Part shown: positions 48,501 to 59,635 of the stretch, in pieces
Numbering within the stretch: the stretch's first letter is position 1
How the letters are laid out: the number at the start of each line of letters is the position of its first letter
NCBI GenBank assembly: GCA_963669155.1
Contig: OZ022576.1
Location: forward strand, 38,813,307-38,877,306
Origin: Arbacia lixula
Lineage: Eukaryota; Echinodermata; Echinoidea; Arbacioida; Arbaciidae
Length of the DNA: 64,000 nt
Direction of reading: 5' to 3'
Program-made: the position numbers and the translations under genes
The notes under the pieces: model-generated
What the model was told of the DNA's origin: nothing
Seen by the model: the letters and a program-made list of their open reading frames with translations, nothing else
Databases searched by the model: none

Positions 48501-50471
48501 TTTTTAGATTTAATTTGAACCACATAGAACAGTTTATAGAGAGAGGGGGTGCAGGAGAAATTGTCCAGAATTATGTGGGAAACCTGTCAGGTGCAGATGT
48601 GAGATTAAACTTTATTTTAAGAGTCCACATATGTCATTGAATTACACTCGCTGTCTAAAAAAAGAAAAACTCATTATTTCTTATTTTTGAACTGAGACTT
48701 TTGACTAGAAATGATGCCAATTTAGTCAAGATGCCCCAAGCGTGTACGTACAACTTTGTGCTATTGGATGCAAACTGCAAAGGGAGAGAGAGAGAGAGAG
48801 AGAGGGGTACAGGAAGAATGGACAGAAAGAGTCTAGCTAAAGAGGGACAGAGAGATAGCGAGTTAGACCGAAAGTGAGACAGAGAGAGAGAGAGAGGAGC
48901 CCTACGTTTGACTTTTAATTATGACTAACCAACATTAAAATTTGAATTGTAAAATTGTCATCTGATGAATTTGGCATGAAATAGGTTTTATGTATGATTA
49001 TATTAACTTGTTCTGGCTTTTGAGAGCCATTCAACATCTATACATAAATGAGTTAAAGTATGACATCAGTTTTTTATCCCTATCAACCATTGGGTATTCA
49101 TACCGCTCATGGCATAGAGGAAAAATATGCAAGATGTTTGGCTGTCAATGTGATGTAGCCTTTCCAATTTTGCTCTGGCAGTGGCGAAACATTCTTTTTA
49201 GGGCACCTAATTGTGTTGTTTCAAGCGCATCATTCAGAATGCCATTCCATTCATTAACAAATGTGACTCCGGGAATGAATGTCTGCATGCGAGTAGTTTG
49301 AAGCTCTCTGGCCAAGTTGTAAGTTAGCAAACTTGCTCATTAGCCAGCGCTGAGGTGTTAAAGTTCAATAACATGAGAGATAGAATGTTATTGGGGGTAT
49401 CGCTTTTGGTTGAAAACCAAACCATTCGTATGACCAAATTAAATACAGGAGACCTTTGCCAGCACTATCTACTCCACGCTTCCCATGTTTGTTCAGCTTT
49501 ATGAGAGACATTGTAGAAGTGTGGAACGAAAGTGCTCTTCCAATAATTTAGAAACGAGAAGAGAAATCTCTCTCACACAGTGCAGTCGTGAGGATATTTG
49601 GAATGCTCGACTCCCAAGCTCATGCTCCCGATCCCATACAGTTATGAACGTGTGCAAACCTTTTTGTATTTGCTCCATACAACAGGAATGTCCCAGCCCA
49701 AGCACCACCATGGACTTGCTAAATGCTGCCTTGAAAGCACAGTCCTGCATCGGATCAGAGAGGAGCCTCAGGGCGATGGCAGGGTGTAAGAGTGACCGTG
49801 ATCTCTGTGATGTGCAGCCAGAACCGTTAGTGATGAAGGAGGCATCTGATGTAGTAGGTTGTGCTGAAGAATCCCCGCCAGGTGGTACTCGTGGAAGTGC
49901 CGGAGAACACAGCGCCTCTCTGCCGGCACAGCTAGAACAGTCGGCCATGTTTGAGGGATGTCAGACGGTACCTCATGAAGGGAGACATCTTCCTCCCACC
50001 TCCTCAGAGCAAAGTGGTTCCAACTCCTGTCCTGCGCAGGGCGAGTTGGCGGACTCTGCAGATGGCTGGCTGGCAGCGGATCGCTCTAGCCATCAACGGA
50101 GGAAGAGGCATGAGGAGAACACAGAGCTCGAGGGAAGTGAGCGGAAATCCGCCAAACGGATCAAGTCGCCTGCCACCTTTCCAACGGACATCACACAAAC
50201 GTCCTTCACTGTTCCTTGCCTCGGGACAGTTGCCCAACTCATCGCCTCACAGGAAGGCACCTCTCCCTCATCCACGGCCTTGGAATGTCAAGATCGTTGT
50301 AGTCTACCTCCAACCCTTGGCCCCCGGGATGAAGGCTCCATTCCAAATGTTACCATGGAAACACTAGTGCAATGCCTGACTCAACCAAGCATAATTGCTC
50401 AGGTTAGGAATCATCTACTTGAAAGAGTTGGTGGTAGAAATCCAGACATGACATGTGACAATGACAGATAG
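39507..50471 (+). CDS. HSPBAP1: HSPBAP1-like JmjC dioxygenase-fold protein
   Basis: Seven exons join in frame: 39507-39657, 41241-41330, an exon starting at 42813, 42840 or 42861 and ending at 42970, then 43323-43459, 44350-44602, 48221-48364 and 49449-50471 (about 651 aa with the first acceptor, 635 with the last; human about 488). HSPBAP1 is known as an HSP27-associated JmjC protein. The JmjC core is well kept: YADYKY, GFPGYDGHEST, TPCHQDSYG, KWHLFPP, PTRLPYEESSVF and VPKHWWHHVES. The iron ligands H164, D166 and H246 are present (numbered on the long form), and the AWLNPTE segment lies in exon 6. The C-terminal exon 7 encodes 340 aa, mostly low-homology Ser/Pro-rich and basic sequence (RRKRHEE, KSAKRIKSP), ending in a conserved-looking ETLVQCLTQP helix. 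Human N-terminal residues ahead of the conserved part are missing, so an upstream exon is possible. Confidence 0.92.
40063..40700. mobile_element. Foldback element in HSPBAP1 intron 1 with internal duplication
   Basis: TCCCAAATTTGATGTCCTGT at the left is mirrored at the right end near 40680-40700. GCGCATCAGCTCAAC is mirrored too. Inside, a block with ACCGTCTCATTC.GGGCATTC and GAGGAGCCAGATGCAATCTC occurs twice (about 40130 and 40305) and once inverted near 40590. A stray piece of the same unit sits at about 10960-10995 in CERS1 intron 1. Confidence 0.75.
41868..42083. mobile_element. Foldback MITE, family A copy 5 (TA-flanked)
   Basis: Starts CACAACAGCTCAAAGGAATT and ends GAGCTGTAGTG, with TA on both sides. 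The arms are almost identical apart from a shortened purine tract on the left. It lies in HSPBAP1 intron 2. Confidence 0.85.
44102..44300 (+). pseudogene. 3' tail of a LINE (C-terminal RT fragment)
   Basis: A short open frame ends LSWSDELIKLIG, then HDRYLWHQHGEAFDLQWADQ and a stop. It matches the usual C-terminus of several LINE ORF2 proteins (RW.DEL, DR..W, EAF..QW). Directly after the stop comes a TGATGATGATGA run, the typical microsatellite tail of such elements. Everything upstream of the tail is missing or decayed. It lies in HSPBAP1 intron 4. Confidence 0.65.
45780..46080 (+). repeat. Degenerate repeats of GGTATTCTGA..CCGTTTTATCTCTG
   Basis: The motif GGTATTCTGA followed by CCGTTTTATC or CCATTTTATC and GTTGTAACT occurs three times (about 45790, 45838 and 45995) at irregular spacing. 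GCGCATGCGCG and GTGCGCATGCGC motifs lie between. It is probably part of a dispersed element in HSPBAP1 intron 5. Confidence 0.45.
47638..48142. mobile_element. 500-bp foldback element (family D), complete
   Basis: The outer ends TTAAAGGGCTATTGGATTAG and CTAATTTAGTAACCCTTTAA are mirrored. The arms carry CACTAATCTGTGTTAAATTA and TCAAAATGCCATAAATGCCA. Near 47978-48006 lies a perfect palindrome, GGCGTGAATAAAA with its complement. Relatives occur at 54380-54620 and at the right window edge. It lies in HSPBAP1 intron 5. Confidence 0.75.
48782..48897 (+). repeat. GA microsatellite tracts
   Basis: Runs of GA at 48782-48807 and near 48880-48897 in HSPBAP1 intron 6, with further AGAGAGA patches between them. 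Confidence 0.85.
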
Positions 50472-53039
50472 CTGCTTGGTGACTAATATAAGTTGTCAAT
50501 AACCTGTGGAGTTTTATCTTGTGGTGTAGAATAGATGCCACACAGTCATTGTGTACATCCAGTGCTTAACGGATTGTGTGATATCATGCTTCAAAGGAAT
50601 ATAAGCATTAGGTAAAACTTGTCTTATGATGTACCTTGTAGCCACATTCACAGTTAATTTGCAGCTATATCCACTTCCAGGTTTTGTGCACTAACTGTTC
50701 AAGACTGGAAGCAGACATGACTGCAGTGCACAATGGGACGACTTTCCCCTGTATGCGTTTCTGGAGAATTGAACGAATACGTTCAGATCCCAGAACAAAT
50801 AAGACAAAGTCACAGCTTTGGTATCTTTTGTTTCAATTTAAGTCTGTGGTGCAGCATACCAACACTGCCAATCGTAGTAAACCAATAGGTGTTTCCAAGA
50901 CAACATGCCATATTGATCTATGTGATTAGGTTTTATAGGACAGGTTGAAGAATGTGACCAATAGGAATCCCGTATGCGAGTCACATGATTATGTGCTAAT
51001 TTTACTAATTATTCCAGCCGTGCATTTCTCGTGCAGCAATGTACAATTTTCGCGCAGCATTTCCCGTTTGTGTACAACTCAATGCAAGCTAGGTTGCTAG
51101 AGCTCTGGGCCGATTGATCCAGCGTGCGGTGTATGCGGGCAAGCTAGCAGCATGCCTTTGCGCTTGATCATTGAGCATGTTTTTTACACGGGGAAAAAAA
51201 AATGCCTGCCTTCATGGACGATCCGCAATTCCAGCTTCTCTCGGACCAAGATATTGAGGAATTAACCAATGGAAGCACTTCCAAAAGTTATGATGGCATG
51301 TCGAATCTACATAAACTGTAAATGTGTTCACATCAAAATTCAGGACTTCTAGGCCTAAGCGTTACACTATTCATGTTGAAGTGTCGCATCATAGAAACTA
51401 GTGTTTTTCTGTTGCTGTTGGTGTTTGGATTAGCCATCCGTGGAAGCAGCCATTTGATTTCTTTGAAGTGTAAACTATGGGAGATGCACCAAAATCTTGA
51501 CGGTACCGGTAGACCTAAGTGTAATAACCTTTAAATTCCGACCTGTCTTTTAAAAAAAATAATGCACAGTTTTAACGTTCGTGATGGTGAGTGCAGTGCA
51601 TGGTAAGCACCCTCCTGTCATGCGCTGCACAGCCCCAACGCACTCACAACTGCATTTTTTGTATAATATGGAAGAGTAAGTTGAGGAGTTTTACTGTAGC
51701 TTAGTGCATTGAATCATAAATGAATATCAGCTTCATGATCAAAAGGGGTGTGAGACTCATTGTATTCAACATAACTCGGGTATGCCAGGCATATACAGGA
51801 CATTACAGGTATTACAGAACTGGATATTTTAAAGAACAGGAGGTAAATAATTCTAAAGAGGTTATGCTAGAAACCATAATATGAGTTTGATCAGTTGGAA
51901 TGGTTGTGCTGGAGCTTATTTAATGATTAAAATAGGTATCCTCCATGGTCATCATAGAAGGACTAAATTCTTTAAACCTTGTATTAAGATGTTTTCTGCC
52001 AGAATTTTTTTTTTCTTCTGTGTATGATGTTTGCTCTAATGAATAGATCATAGGGATTTATTATGATATTGAGTTGCCATGGTAACCAGCAACGTAGCTC
52101 CAGGTAAGTTAGTAAATGTTATTTGAACTACCGAAACAGCTATTCACTTAAATGATATGAATAGAGCATTTGTTATATTTCATTACAAGTGATAGTTTAA
52201 ATGAAAAGTTCATGAATGTGTGGACCTACGTCCATCTCGGACATCACGTTGAATCATTCAGTATTTCATTGTTACAAATTACGTAAGAAGCAATACAAAA
52301 TTTTCTCTTGATATTGTCTTGCATGTTACAACTCTTTTACAAGCGTAATCAAAGCCATATTGCTGGTAACATGGCAACCGAACACCGAAAACCTTTGTAA
52401 ACCTTCCAAAGGAATAACATGGACAAAAACAAATGTTTCTTGAATAAAACATTATTTATTTATGAGAGGCATAAATATAGTCTAAATTCAGGGTTTTAGT
52501 TCTCTGCAATGGTCATCTTTGATGTCATTTTGAATAAATAAAGTTGACTAAGGTTGACTTTCCATGCACTCTACACACACAACTCAGAAAACAGATGACA
52601 TATGACAATTTTCAATGCATTAGAAGATTAAATTTTACTAAATATTCGAGATTTTGGCAATACTTCAGTGTCTGCTCGGTAAGGCGGAGGCAGACCATTG
52701 ACTGTCTGCCAGGCAATTTAGCTGAAGAATGATATTGAAAAATAGCTACCGTGTGTTCAATACTAATTGCAATCACAGTGTATGTTTCAGAACATTCGAT
52801 GTGGTGCGAGATATGTAGAAAATGGAACCTACTGTGGCATCGAAATGCTACATGTATATGAAGAGTAACAGCAATCAGATTGATCCATTAGCTGAGTAAA
52901 GTTACTTTTCAAAAAGTTACTTGGTGCTAAATAATCCTACTTTCTGCCCAATGATCTCTATGTATAGGCCTGTGTCGTTATTAACTTTAAAGTTTGTAGT
53001 ACCGTACTTCACAGTCTTTCTCAGTTTTTCCCATTTTCG
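50472..53039. other. HSPBAP1 3' flank, no clear gene
   Basis: Presumably includes HSPBAP1 3' UTR proximally. A CpG-richer patch around 51010-51240 leads into a short ORF at 51202. No conserved exon and no strong repeat structure were seen in the remainder. Confidence 0.45.
51202..51321 (+). CDS. Short ORF of 39 aa after a CpG-rich patch, uncertain
   Basis: ATG at 51202 opens MPAFMDDPQFQLLSDQDIEE, followed by LTNGSTSKSYDGM and a stop at 51319-51321. The LSDQDIEELTNGSTSKS stretch loosely recalls the start of Crypton-type tyrosine-recombinase or KIAA1958-like proteins, which often begin with a similar acidic helix. That is a weak impression. It could be a first exon, an isolated relic or chance. 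No continuation was found downstream. Confidence 0.2.
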   Translation: MPAFMDDPQFQLLSDQDIEELTNGSTSKSYDGMSNLHKL

Positions 53040-53841
53040 TTTATATCATGGACCTATCATGGATGGACTGCGCTCGGATAGACTTCCTTTGATCCATGAT
53101 GACCACCGCCTCATAAAAATTCAAGACATTCAGGTGTTTTAAACAATACGCTGTATTTCTAATGAGGCAGTGCCTTCCTCTGAATAACAAAAGAAAATCT
53201 GTTTTGAGAAATATGTCAACCGTTCAGCCTTCGCTGGGAGTTCATAGCTGATCTTATTACACACACTGGGAATTAGTTTGGAGGTGAGCGAAGGGAAATT
53301 TTGATAAAATTGTAGAAAGAATTTGGTCCGTAACGTTTTCGGACATCTCCGGACACGAAATCGACGTTGTTTCCATGGAAGGTGAAACACTCAATAAACG
53401 ATTTACAAGATATTTGTAAGGAAATATGATTGCCCAATGTGCGATATTGAGGCATTTTTCTGACATGTTTTCTACAGTATTCTTGATTTATCACAAAAAC
53501 GACGCAACAATATAATCTGAAATTCACAGATTCGTATCATTATAAGATGTACTACTACTGCACATGTACTTCAGTACATGAAGTGGTTCTGAAATCTTCT
53601 GCGCATGCAGATTGTATATTCCTCTAAATGCATCCAATATTTGTCTTGCATATTTGGCGGCGGTCATCACTGGATCAAAGAACCAAACGCGTAAAATATT
53701 CTATTGTGGTATCAATGATCGCGACTGGTATATGAATAAATTACTCTTCGTTCCGACTCCAGTTCTAACACCTTCCTGTTTATATCAACCATGTGCGTTA
53801 TTTACCACCCGGTACTTAAAGCCCCGGCATCTACCGGCTAA

Positions 53842-54361
53842 TGCTATGGTCACAACTCAGAGCGGCGACCGACCGATTTGTCGCCTGCTCGGTCGCTGCT
53901 GGAATTTAGGCATCGCCCAGCGTCTCGTAGGCGTACCTGCGGCGGCCCACCGGGCTCCGCCGGGAATTTATCATGGGCAACCTAGGTATACATATGTGGC
54001 TTCCCGAGGCTGTTCATTAACAACGCCGACCGATTTTGAATTCGCCGCCCAGTGAACGGCATATACCCCAGCGGCGACCGGCCAGCAATCGGGCGGCGAA
54101 CGCTCGTCAGCCTTTGACCTAGCGGATTCGATTTTTGACCTAAATCGCTCGACGGCTAACGCTCGGTGCCCGGGCGGCGAGTAAAAAGTGAGCAGGCGCC
54201 GCCCAAATTTTAACTCCGCGCTAAAACTTCAGCGGCGACCGAGCGATGCCCTTAAAACAAGCGGTGCCCGGGCGGACGCCGCTCGGTGCCCGGCCGTAAT
54301 TGGCTAAAAACTCGCCGACCGGCCGCCGAGCAGGCTACTTTTGGGGGTTGTGACCATAGCT
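53842..54361. mobile_element. GC-rich foldback element, TAA-flanked
   Basis: TGCTATGGTCACAAC at the left and GTTGTGACCATAGCT at the right are inverted termini, each abutting TAA (53839-53841 and 54362-54364). The 520-bp interior is far richer in G+C than its surroundings and is built from permutations of GCGGCGACCG, GCTCGGTGCCCGG and CGCCGACCG. A 3-bp TAA duplication suits PIF/Harbinger-type targeting; this is inference. Confidence 0.75.
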
Positions 54362-54379
54362 TAACATTAAAATATGTTA

Positions 54380-54620
54380 GAATATACCCATTTTTGTTAC
54401 GTATGCATGTTTTGCACGTCGCTTGAACAATACGTTACTAATGGTGACCCCAAAGCTTGACCTAGGTTTGTTTGAGTAGCAACAACTACACTGTAATAGA
54501 TTGTGTGGCATTCCATCAATTTAAACTGAATCACTAGATACAGGTGAATGTGATAACTCGTTACTACGCAGGTAGGGAGAAAATTGTGAATACATAACGA
54601 AAACGGCTTGTTGCGCAATT
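54380..54620 (-). repeat. Fragment related to foldback family D
   Basis: The block CTTGAACAATACGTTACTAATGG, then ACCCCAAAG.TTG.CC and GAGTAGCAACAACT, matches the interior of the elements at 47638 and 63682. The outer arms are not evident here. Confidence 0.55.
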
Positions 54621-56009
54621 CATGTTTATTTCATACGTATTTGAACATTGTAATTATATTCCATGAATTATGAGGTTTTTGTATCAGCGGCATGTCGGGA
54701 CTATGCCAAAAATATATTCAAACATTGTACAATAATATGAAACGTAATTGTGAAGTGTTGTGCCTTTAAGAGATGACATTGAAATGTGAAGAAACTCAAT
54801 TACAACTTAATGACACTTATTGACACTGTGATGGTAGTTGCTAGTGGAATAACAGGTGTGATACACAATGGTCATTGTTGTGTTCTGAATTAATTATTAC
54901 AAGAATAATGGTGAATTAAATGTCACGAAACCTGCTTTGAAAAAATTGACTTGTTTCGTCTTAATGGTGTGTCAATTTTAGCTTGATTTGGGTTATTGTA
55001 ATACTTTTAAAGAGTGAAAAGTTTTTTTAACACCTAGTATAACATATACCATAACATCATTACAGCTGTATATATTACTAAATGACTCTTAACGTAGAAT
55101 TATTTTCTACTGTTTTTCCAGACCTGAATAGGCGTGATAAAGAAACACAATTTACTTGGAATGTTCTACGTTATACCAAGGACGCTTCACCAATGGATAT
55201 CCAGCTGTCGTTAAATTAATGCAGATTCATTGTACTCTCCTTCTAATTACAAAAGTTAAAGAGCGCTTTACAAAGATTTCTCTTTTATTCCCCATGTTCG
55301 AAACCGCCGATTCTCTGGATGATTTTTGCCTGGATTTGACATATAAACAAAATTGGATGCGCAGAAGAATTTGGTGAAATATCCTCACTCCCTATGCTTG
55401 CGTAAGTGTGACATGTAATACACATGATATCCCTGACATGCTTACCATGGTGTTGGCCTTCATTGTCAGAAATATCATGAAAGTCCTTGCTCACAATAAT
55501 GACGATTTTAACCTTCATTTGTTTTATATTTGTCTGTTCTGTAACTTAAACTGAAATGTTTTTCTAAAGATATCCAGCCTGGAAGGTCACGTAGATGGAA
55601 ATACGTCAAGACCTCGTGTTAGATTAGTACATCTTTTTTTGTAAATAGTTTTTTTTAATTGATTTCTGTTGGCATTGCATTTTCTTCTGCGTTTCTGCGT
55701 TTTGAGAGTTGATAATAAACACGGTTATATAAACCTCATGTCAAGAATCTTATCATCTGATTGGTCGAAAGTTTTAGTATAATCACCTTCAGTGAAAATA
55801 CGAATGAACCATGCGCTATAGAATAGCTAGTCCTTGCTATGCCCTCGGCTATTTTTCAATACTTCTTTTTTTCAGTTCTTTCAGAAGTTGAGATCAGTGC
55901 CGCGACATTATATAACTACCATGCCTTATTGCTTAGTTTATTCAGATATCTACAGGAGTGTTGGTTACAACTGTGTCCTCATTTTTAGATTACAAGAGTC
56001 GTTAAATGA

Positions 56010-56450
56010 GGTACATGAAGACACATGTGGTATCACCCAAGGATCATTTACACCAAGTGTGATCACAATTGATGCAGAAATAAATAAATGAAAGCAAGTC
56101 AAACGAAAACTTATAGAAAAATGATGCACATGGCCTCATATCACTCGACTTTTTGAACCCTAGATGACCTTTGACCCCATCAGCCTCATGAAGACACATG
56201 TGGTTTTACCCAAGGATCATTTGTACCAAGTGTGATCACAATTGATGCAGAAATAAAGAAATGAGAGCAAGTCAAACAAATACTTTGAGAAAAATGATGC
56301 ACATGGCCTTATATCATTTGACCTTTTGACCCCTAGATGACCTTTGACCACATCATCCTCATGACGACACACGTGGTATTACCCAAGGATCATTTGTACC
56401 AAGTTTGATCACGATTGATGCAGAAATAAAGAAATGCGAGCAAGTTAAAG
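56010..56450 (+). repeat. 173-bp tandem repeat, about 2.6 units
   Basis: GACACATGTGGT..ACCCAAGGATCATTT recurs at about 56018, 56191 and 56364, followed each time by GTGTGATCACAATTGATGCA and by TGATGCACATGGCC where complete. The TAGATGACCTTTGACC segment is part of each unit. It lies inside the large inverted-repeat structure. Confidence 0.85.
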
Positions 56451-57729
56451 AAAAACATTAACATTTTTGTTACAGACCAACAGGCTAACAGGAAAAGTGA
56501 TCACTAGGTCTCTACCGTACTTCGTTCAGGCGAGACAAAAAGAACAATTCACTGTCTGTATGTCGGTACACTGTATAATGGAAGAGTCAACGGCACAATT
56601 AACAATTACAGACTCTTAACTAATAGCGTCTGTATATTTTGTAAAATAGAGCAAAGAGCCTTTTTATTAAAACATTTTGAGAAATTATTACACATTTTGT
56701 GAAAATCTTTTACGGGCATTGCATGTGCTTTGGAAGCACGGCATGGAGTTGTATGACATCTATTTTTATGTGGCAAAAGGGATATTTCAATGATGTAAAT
56801 CCAAAATGACACGCAGATCGTCCAATACATTTTGTTGTAAAAGTTGTAGAACATGGATTTAATTTATTATTTTACTTTTAGGTCAAGAAAGGCCCAAAAG
56901 ACACGAACAAATCTTCATTGATAAATCCCCCTGCCACTGCTAAACGAGCTGTCATTAAGCTAATACCTTCAGTATAATCGGTGAGCTGTAAGGAATGGAG
57001 TCAGCACGAAGTGTAATTTATTCCTCCAGCAGTCGCGTGCATTGATATCACAATGGAATATTTTACGCGTTTGGCTCTTTGATCGAGGGAGATCCGCCGC
57101 CAAATAAGTAAGAAAAATGTAGGATGCATTATGAGGAATATATATTCTGTATGCGCAGAAGATTTCAGAACCACTTCATGTACCGAAGTGCATGTGCAAT
57201 AGTAGAACATCGTATAACGATACGATTCTGTGAATTTCAAATTTTATTTATGCTTCGGTTTTTTTTTTATAAATCGAGAATACTGTCGAAAACATGTCAG
57301 AGAAATGCCTCCATATCGCACATTGGGGAATCATATTTTCTTACAAATATCTTGTAAATCGTTTAATGAGTTTTTCATCTTCCATGGAAACAACCTCGAT
57401 TTCATGTGCGGAGATGTCCGAAAAAGTTACGGACCAAATTCTTTCTATAATTTTATCAAGATTTCCCTTCGCTCACCCCTAATCTAATTTCCAGTGTGTG
57501 TAATAGGATCAGCTATGAACTCCCAGCGAAGGCTGAACGGTTGATATTTTTCTCAAAACCAGATTTTCTTTTGTTATTCAGAGGAAGGCACTGCCTAGTT
57601 AGAAATACAGCGTATTGTTTGAAACACCTGTATGTCTTGAATTTTTATGAGGCGGCGGTCATCATAGATCAAAGGAAGTCTATCCGAGCGCAGTCCATCC
57701 ATGATAGGTCCATGGTATATTTGTGTATG

Positions 57730-58240
57730 TATAAGCCCCCGTCACACTTATTGGGAATGCAGGAATCAAGCAGAACCAGCCGGAATGAGAATTGTTCAAA
57801 ATTCGAGCCACATTCAGGAGGGAATTTTGAATTGAGCTAAATATGTCAAAATGCTGTTCGAATACTTAGAATGTCCGTCGAACCCATCTCGAAAGATTTT
57901 TGCGCATTCCGGGTTTATTGGCTCTCGAATGGAGCTCGATTGTAGTTGGAACACAGTAGGAATATTTAGTATCCAGTTAGAATGCAGTCAGAATATTTGG
58001 AATGCAGTCAGAGTGCTGTTGGACTGCACTTCGAATGCCGTTCGATATTTTTCCAGTTCGAATGCACCTCGAAAGTTTTGAGCATGAGCAAAACATTCGA
58101 GCCGGACACAAGAATGGACCCGAATATTCGGAATGCACCCAGAATGCAGTCAGAATGCACTTCGAATATCCAGGAATGTGCCAATGTGCCATTCCGACGG
58201 TATTCCGGCTTATTCCTCCTCTAGTCTGACTAGGGTATAA
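57730..58240. mobile_element. Probable foldback element with GAATGCAGTCAGAAT subrepeats
   Basis: TATAAGCCCCCGTCACACTT at the left has a degenerate inverse near 58220-58240 (AGTCTGACTAGGGTATA). The interior repeats GAATGC, GAATATT and CTCGAA words in both orientations, for example GGAATGCAGTCAGAATATTT. The open frames through it are artefacts of these repeats. Confidence 0.5.
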
Positions 58241-58302
58241 GTGTCATCGAGTCGTTCCCGACTCCTGATGACCCTATGGTCATCAGGGGTCATCATCTTC
58301 AT

Positions 58303-58492
58303 GCTGTTGTATCCTGTGCAAGCATGCTCAGTTCCCTCCTACCTCTGCCTTGTACTTTCCCAAGCATGATGTCCTACTCCATACCTTTTGATCTGACAAT
58401 GTGTCCAAAGTGGCTTAGTCTCTGTTTTACAACCATTATAGCCTCAAGGGAGTTGCTTGGTTTAATCTCTTCAACTATTGATGCGTTTGCTC
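58303..58492 (-). pseudogene. Antisense LINE tail fragment with an in-frame stop
   Basis: On the minus strand a frame reads EEIKPSNSLEAIMVVKQRLS, then HFGHIVRSKGME, a stop codon, and DIMLGKVQGRGRR. The order E.IKP..SLE, then FGH..R, then DIMLGK..G.RR is the standard C-terminal region of many LINE reverse transcriptases. The stop and the absence of an RT core show that it is dead. Confidence 0.75.
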
Positions 58493-59635
58493 TCTTGCCA
58501 GTCTATGAAATCCTCAACATCGTATAAGACTTGCGCAGCCGAGGACACAATGCAACTACAAATGAAGGTGTACGCAAACCGGAACCAGATAGTCAACCTC
58601 TGCCAAATCACATGCTTGCGGTCACAACAATCACAGGGACGCACCATCACGTTGTTCACATCTACATGACACAAGTCAGGCAAGCTGATGGTATAGTGAG
58701 GTCCACTTTAACTACCTTAGGAGTAGTAATGAACACTTCAGTTGGCCTACCAAAATCCATGAATCTTGGCGTCCAGCAGATTACATAATGGTGTTCAATC
58801 CACAAACCTAACTTCTATAATCAAAGAAAAAACGTTACATAATTTGTTATCGAAGCTTTAGAATCAGAACAGTTAAAAGTGCTTAACAAGCCAGAATTTT
58901 CATTAGTCTTCAGGAAAAAAAGATTGATTGGAATTGTGTAGACATGCATGTTAATCTATAAGTCATGGTAGCATATCAGTTTGTCTAAATTGCTGATGTT
59001 TTTAAGGATATGATAACATGTTTTTCGATACAGAATCAAAGAGATCTATTAAAAAGCCATACAATATTAGTTATTGTCCTCTCACTCGTGTGTCATCTGT
59101 TGCGTACGTCCCCCTATATATCAGTTTGTAAAGGTTATGTTGTTTATTTTTGAAGAGTTGTAATGAAACAAACACAACATTTAGTTTTAAACGAAATCAT
59201 ACAAGTATGAAGTGATGCCACGAAACCTATTTTCTAAGCGTGTCACACGAGTCACGCTGATAAAATCACGTTTTTAACCATTCTTTCTTCACCGTGGGTT
59301 TGTGTTTAAGATCATCTTCACCAATGCCATCACTAATTGCTATAAATGTGTAGTGAACATGCAGTAATATGTAGTTAATATAGATATGCCAGAACATTTG
59401 AAAAATCTATTTATCTTCAAATGTAACGACAGTCATAATGGAATGGCTGAAATATATTTGACCGAAAACAAATGACAACAACTAGACTGATTATGTTTTG
59501 CATATAAACTTTCCAGAAAATTATCAAAATGGAAACGATGTTAAAAATTACCTTAACAAAATCCTATGCAGGTATCCGTTTTGTCGCGAAGATGGAAAGG
59601 TTTAAACGGCTTTTACAAATCGGGACAAATTTTAT

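Larger units (their letters stand above)
53040..57722. repeat. 4.7-kb structure with 0.72-kb inverted arms
   Basis: The left arm 53040-53760 is repeated in inverse at 56998-57722. Shared blocks include CATGGACCTATCATGG, CTCGGATAGACTTCC, CTTCGCTGGGAGTTCATAGC, GGTCCGTAACGTTTTCGGAC and the CTTCTGCGCATGC region. Arm identity looks high, with scattered substitutions and small indels. The 3.2 kb between them contains a GC-rich foldback element, a family D fragment and a 173-bp tandem repeat. No transposase was recognised. It could be a large foldback transposon or an inverted segmental duplication. Confidence 0.85.

Noticed and set aside
49499-49948. 149-codon minus-strand frame
   Set aside because: It is antisense to HSPBAP1 exon 7, whose frame is supported by exon phase and family similarity.
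2340-50471. Functional cluster of SEM1, CERS1 and HSPBAP1
   Set aside because: The three act in unrelated processes (proteasome and repair, sphingolipid synthesis, JmjC/HSP27 biology), and human orthologs lie on different chromosomes.
57851-58224. Several overlapping 70-80 codon frames
   Set aside because: They reflect the GAATGCAGTC-type internal repeats of a foldback element. Cys/Ser/Asn periodicity follows the DNA repeat.
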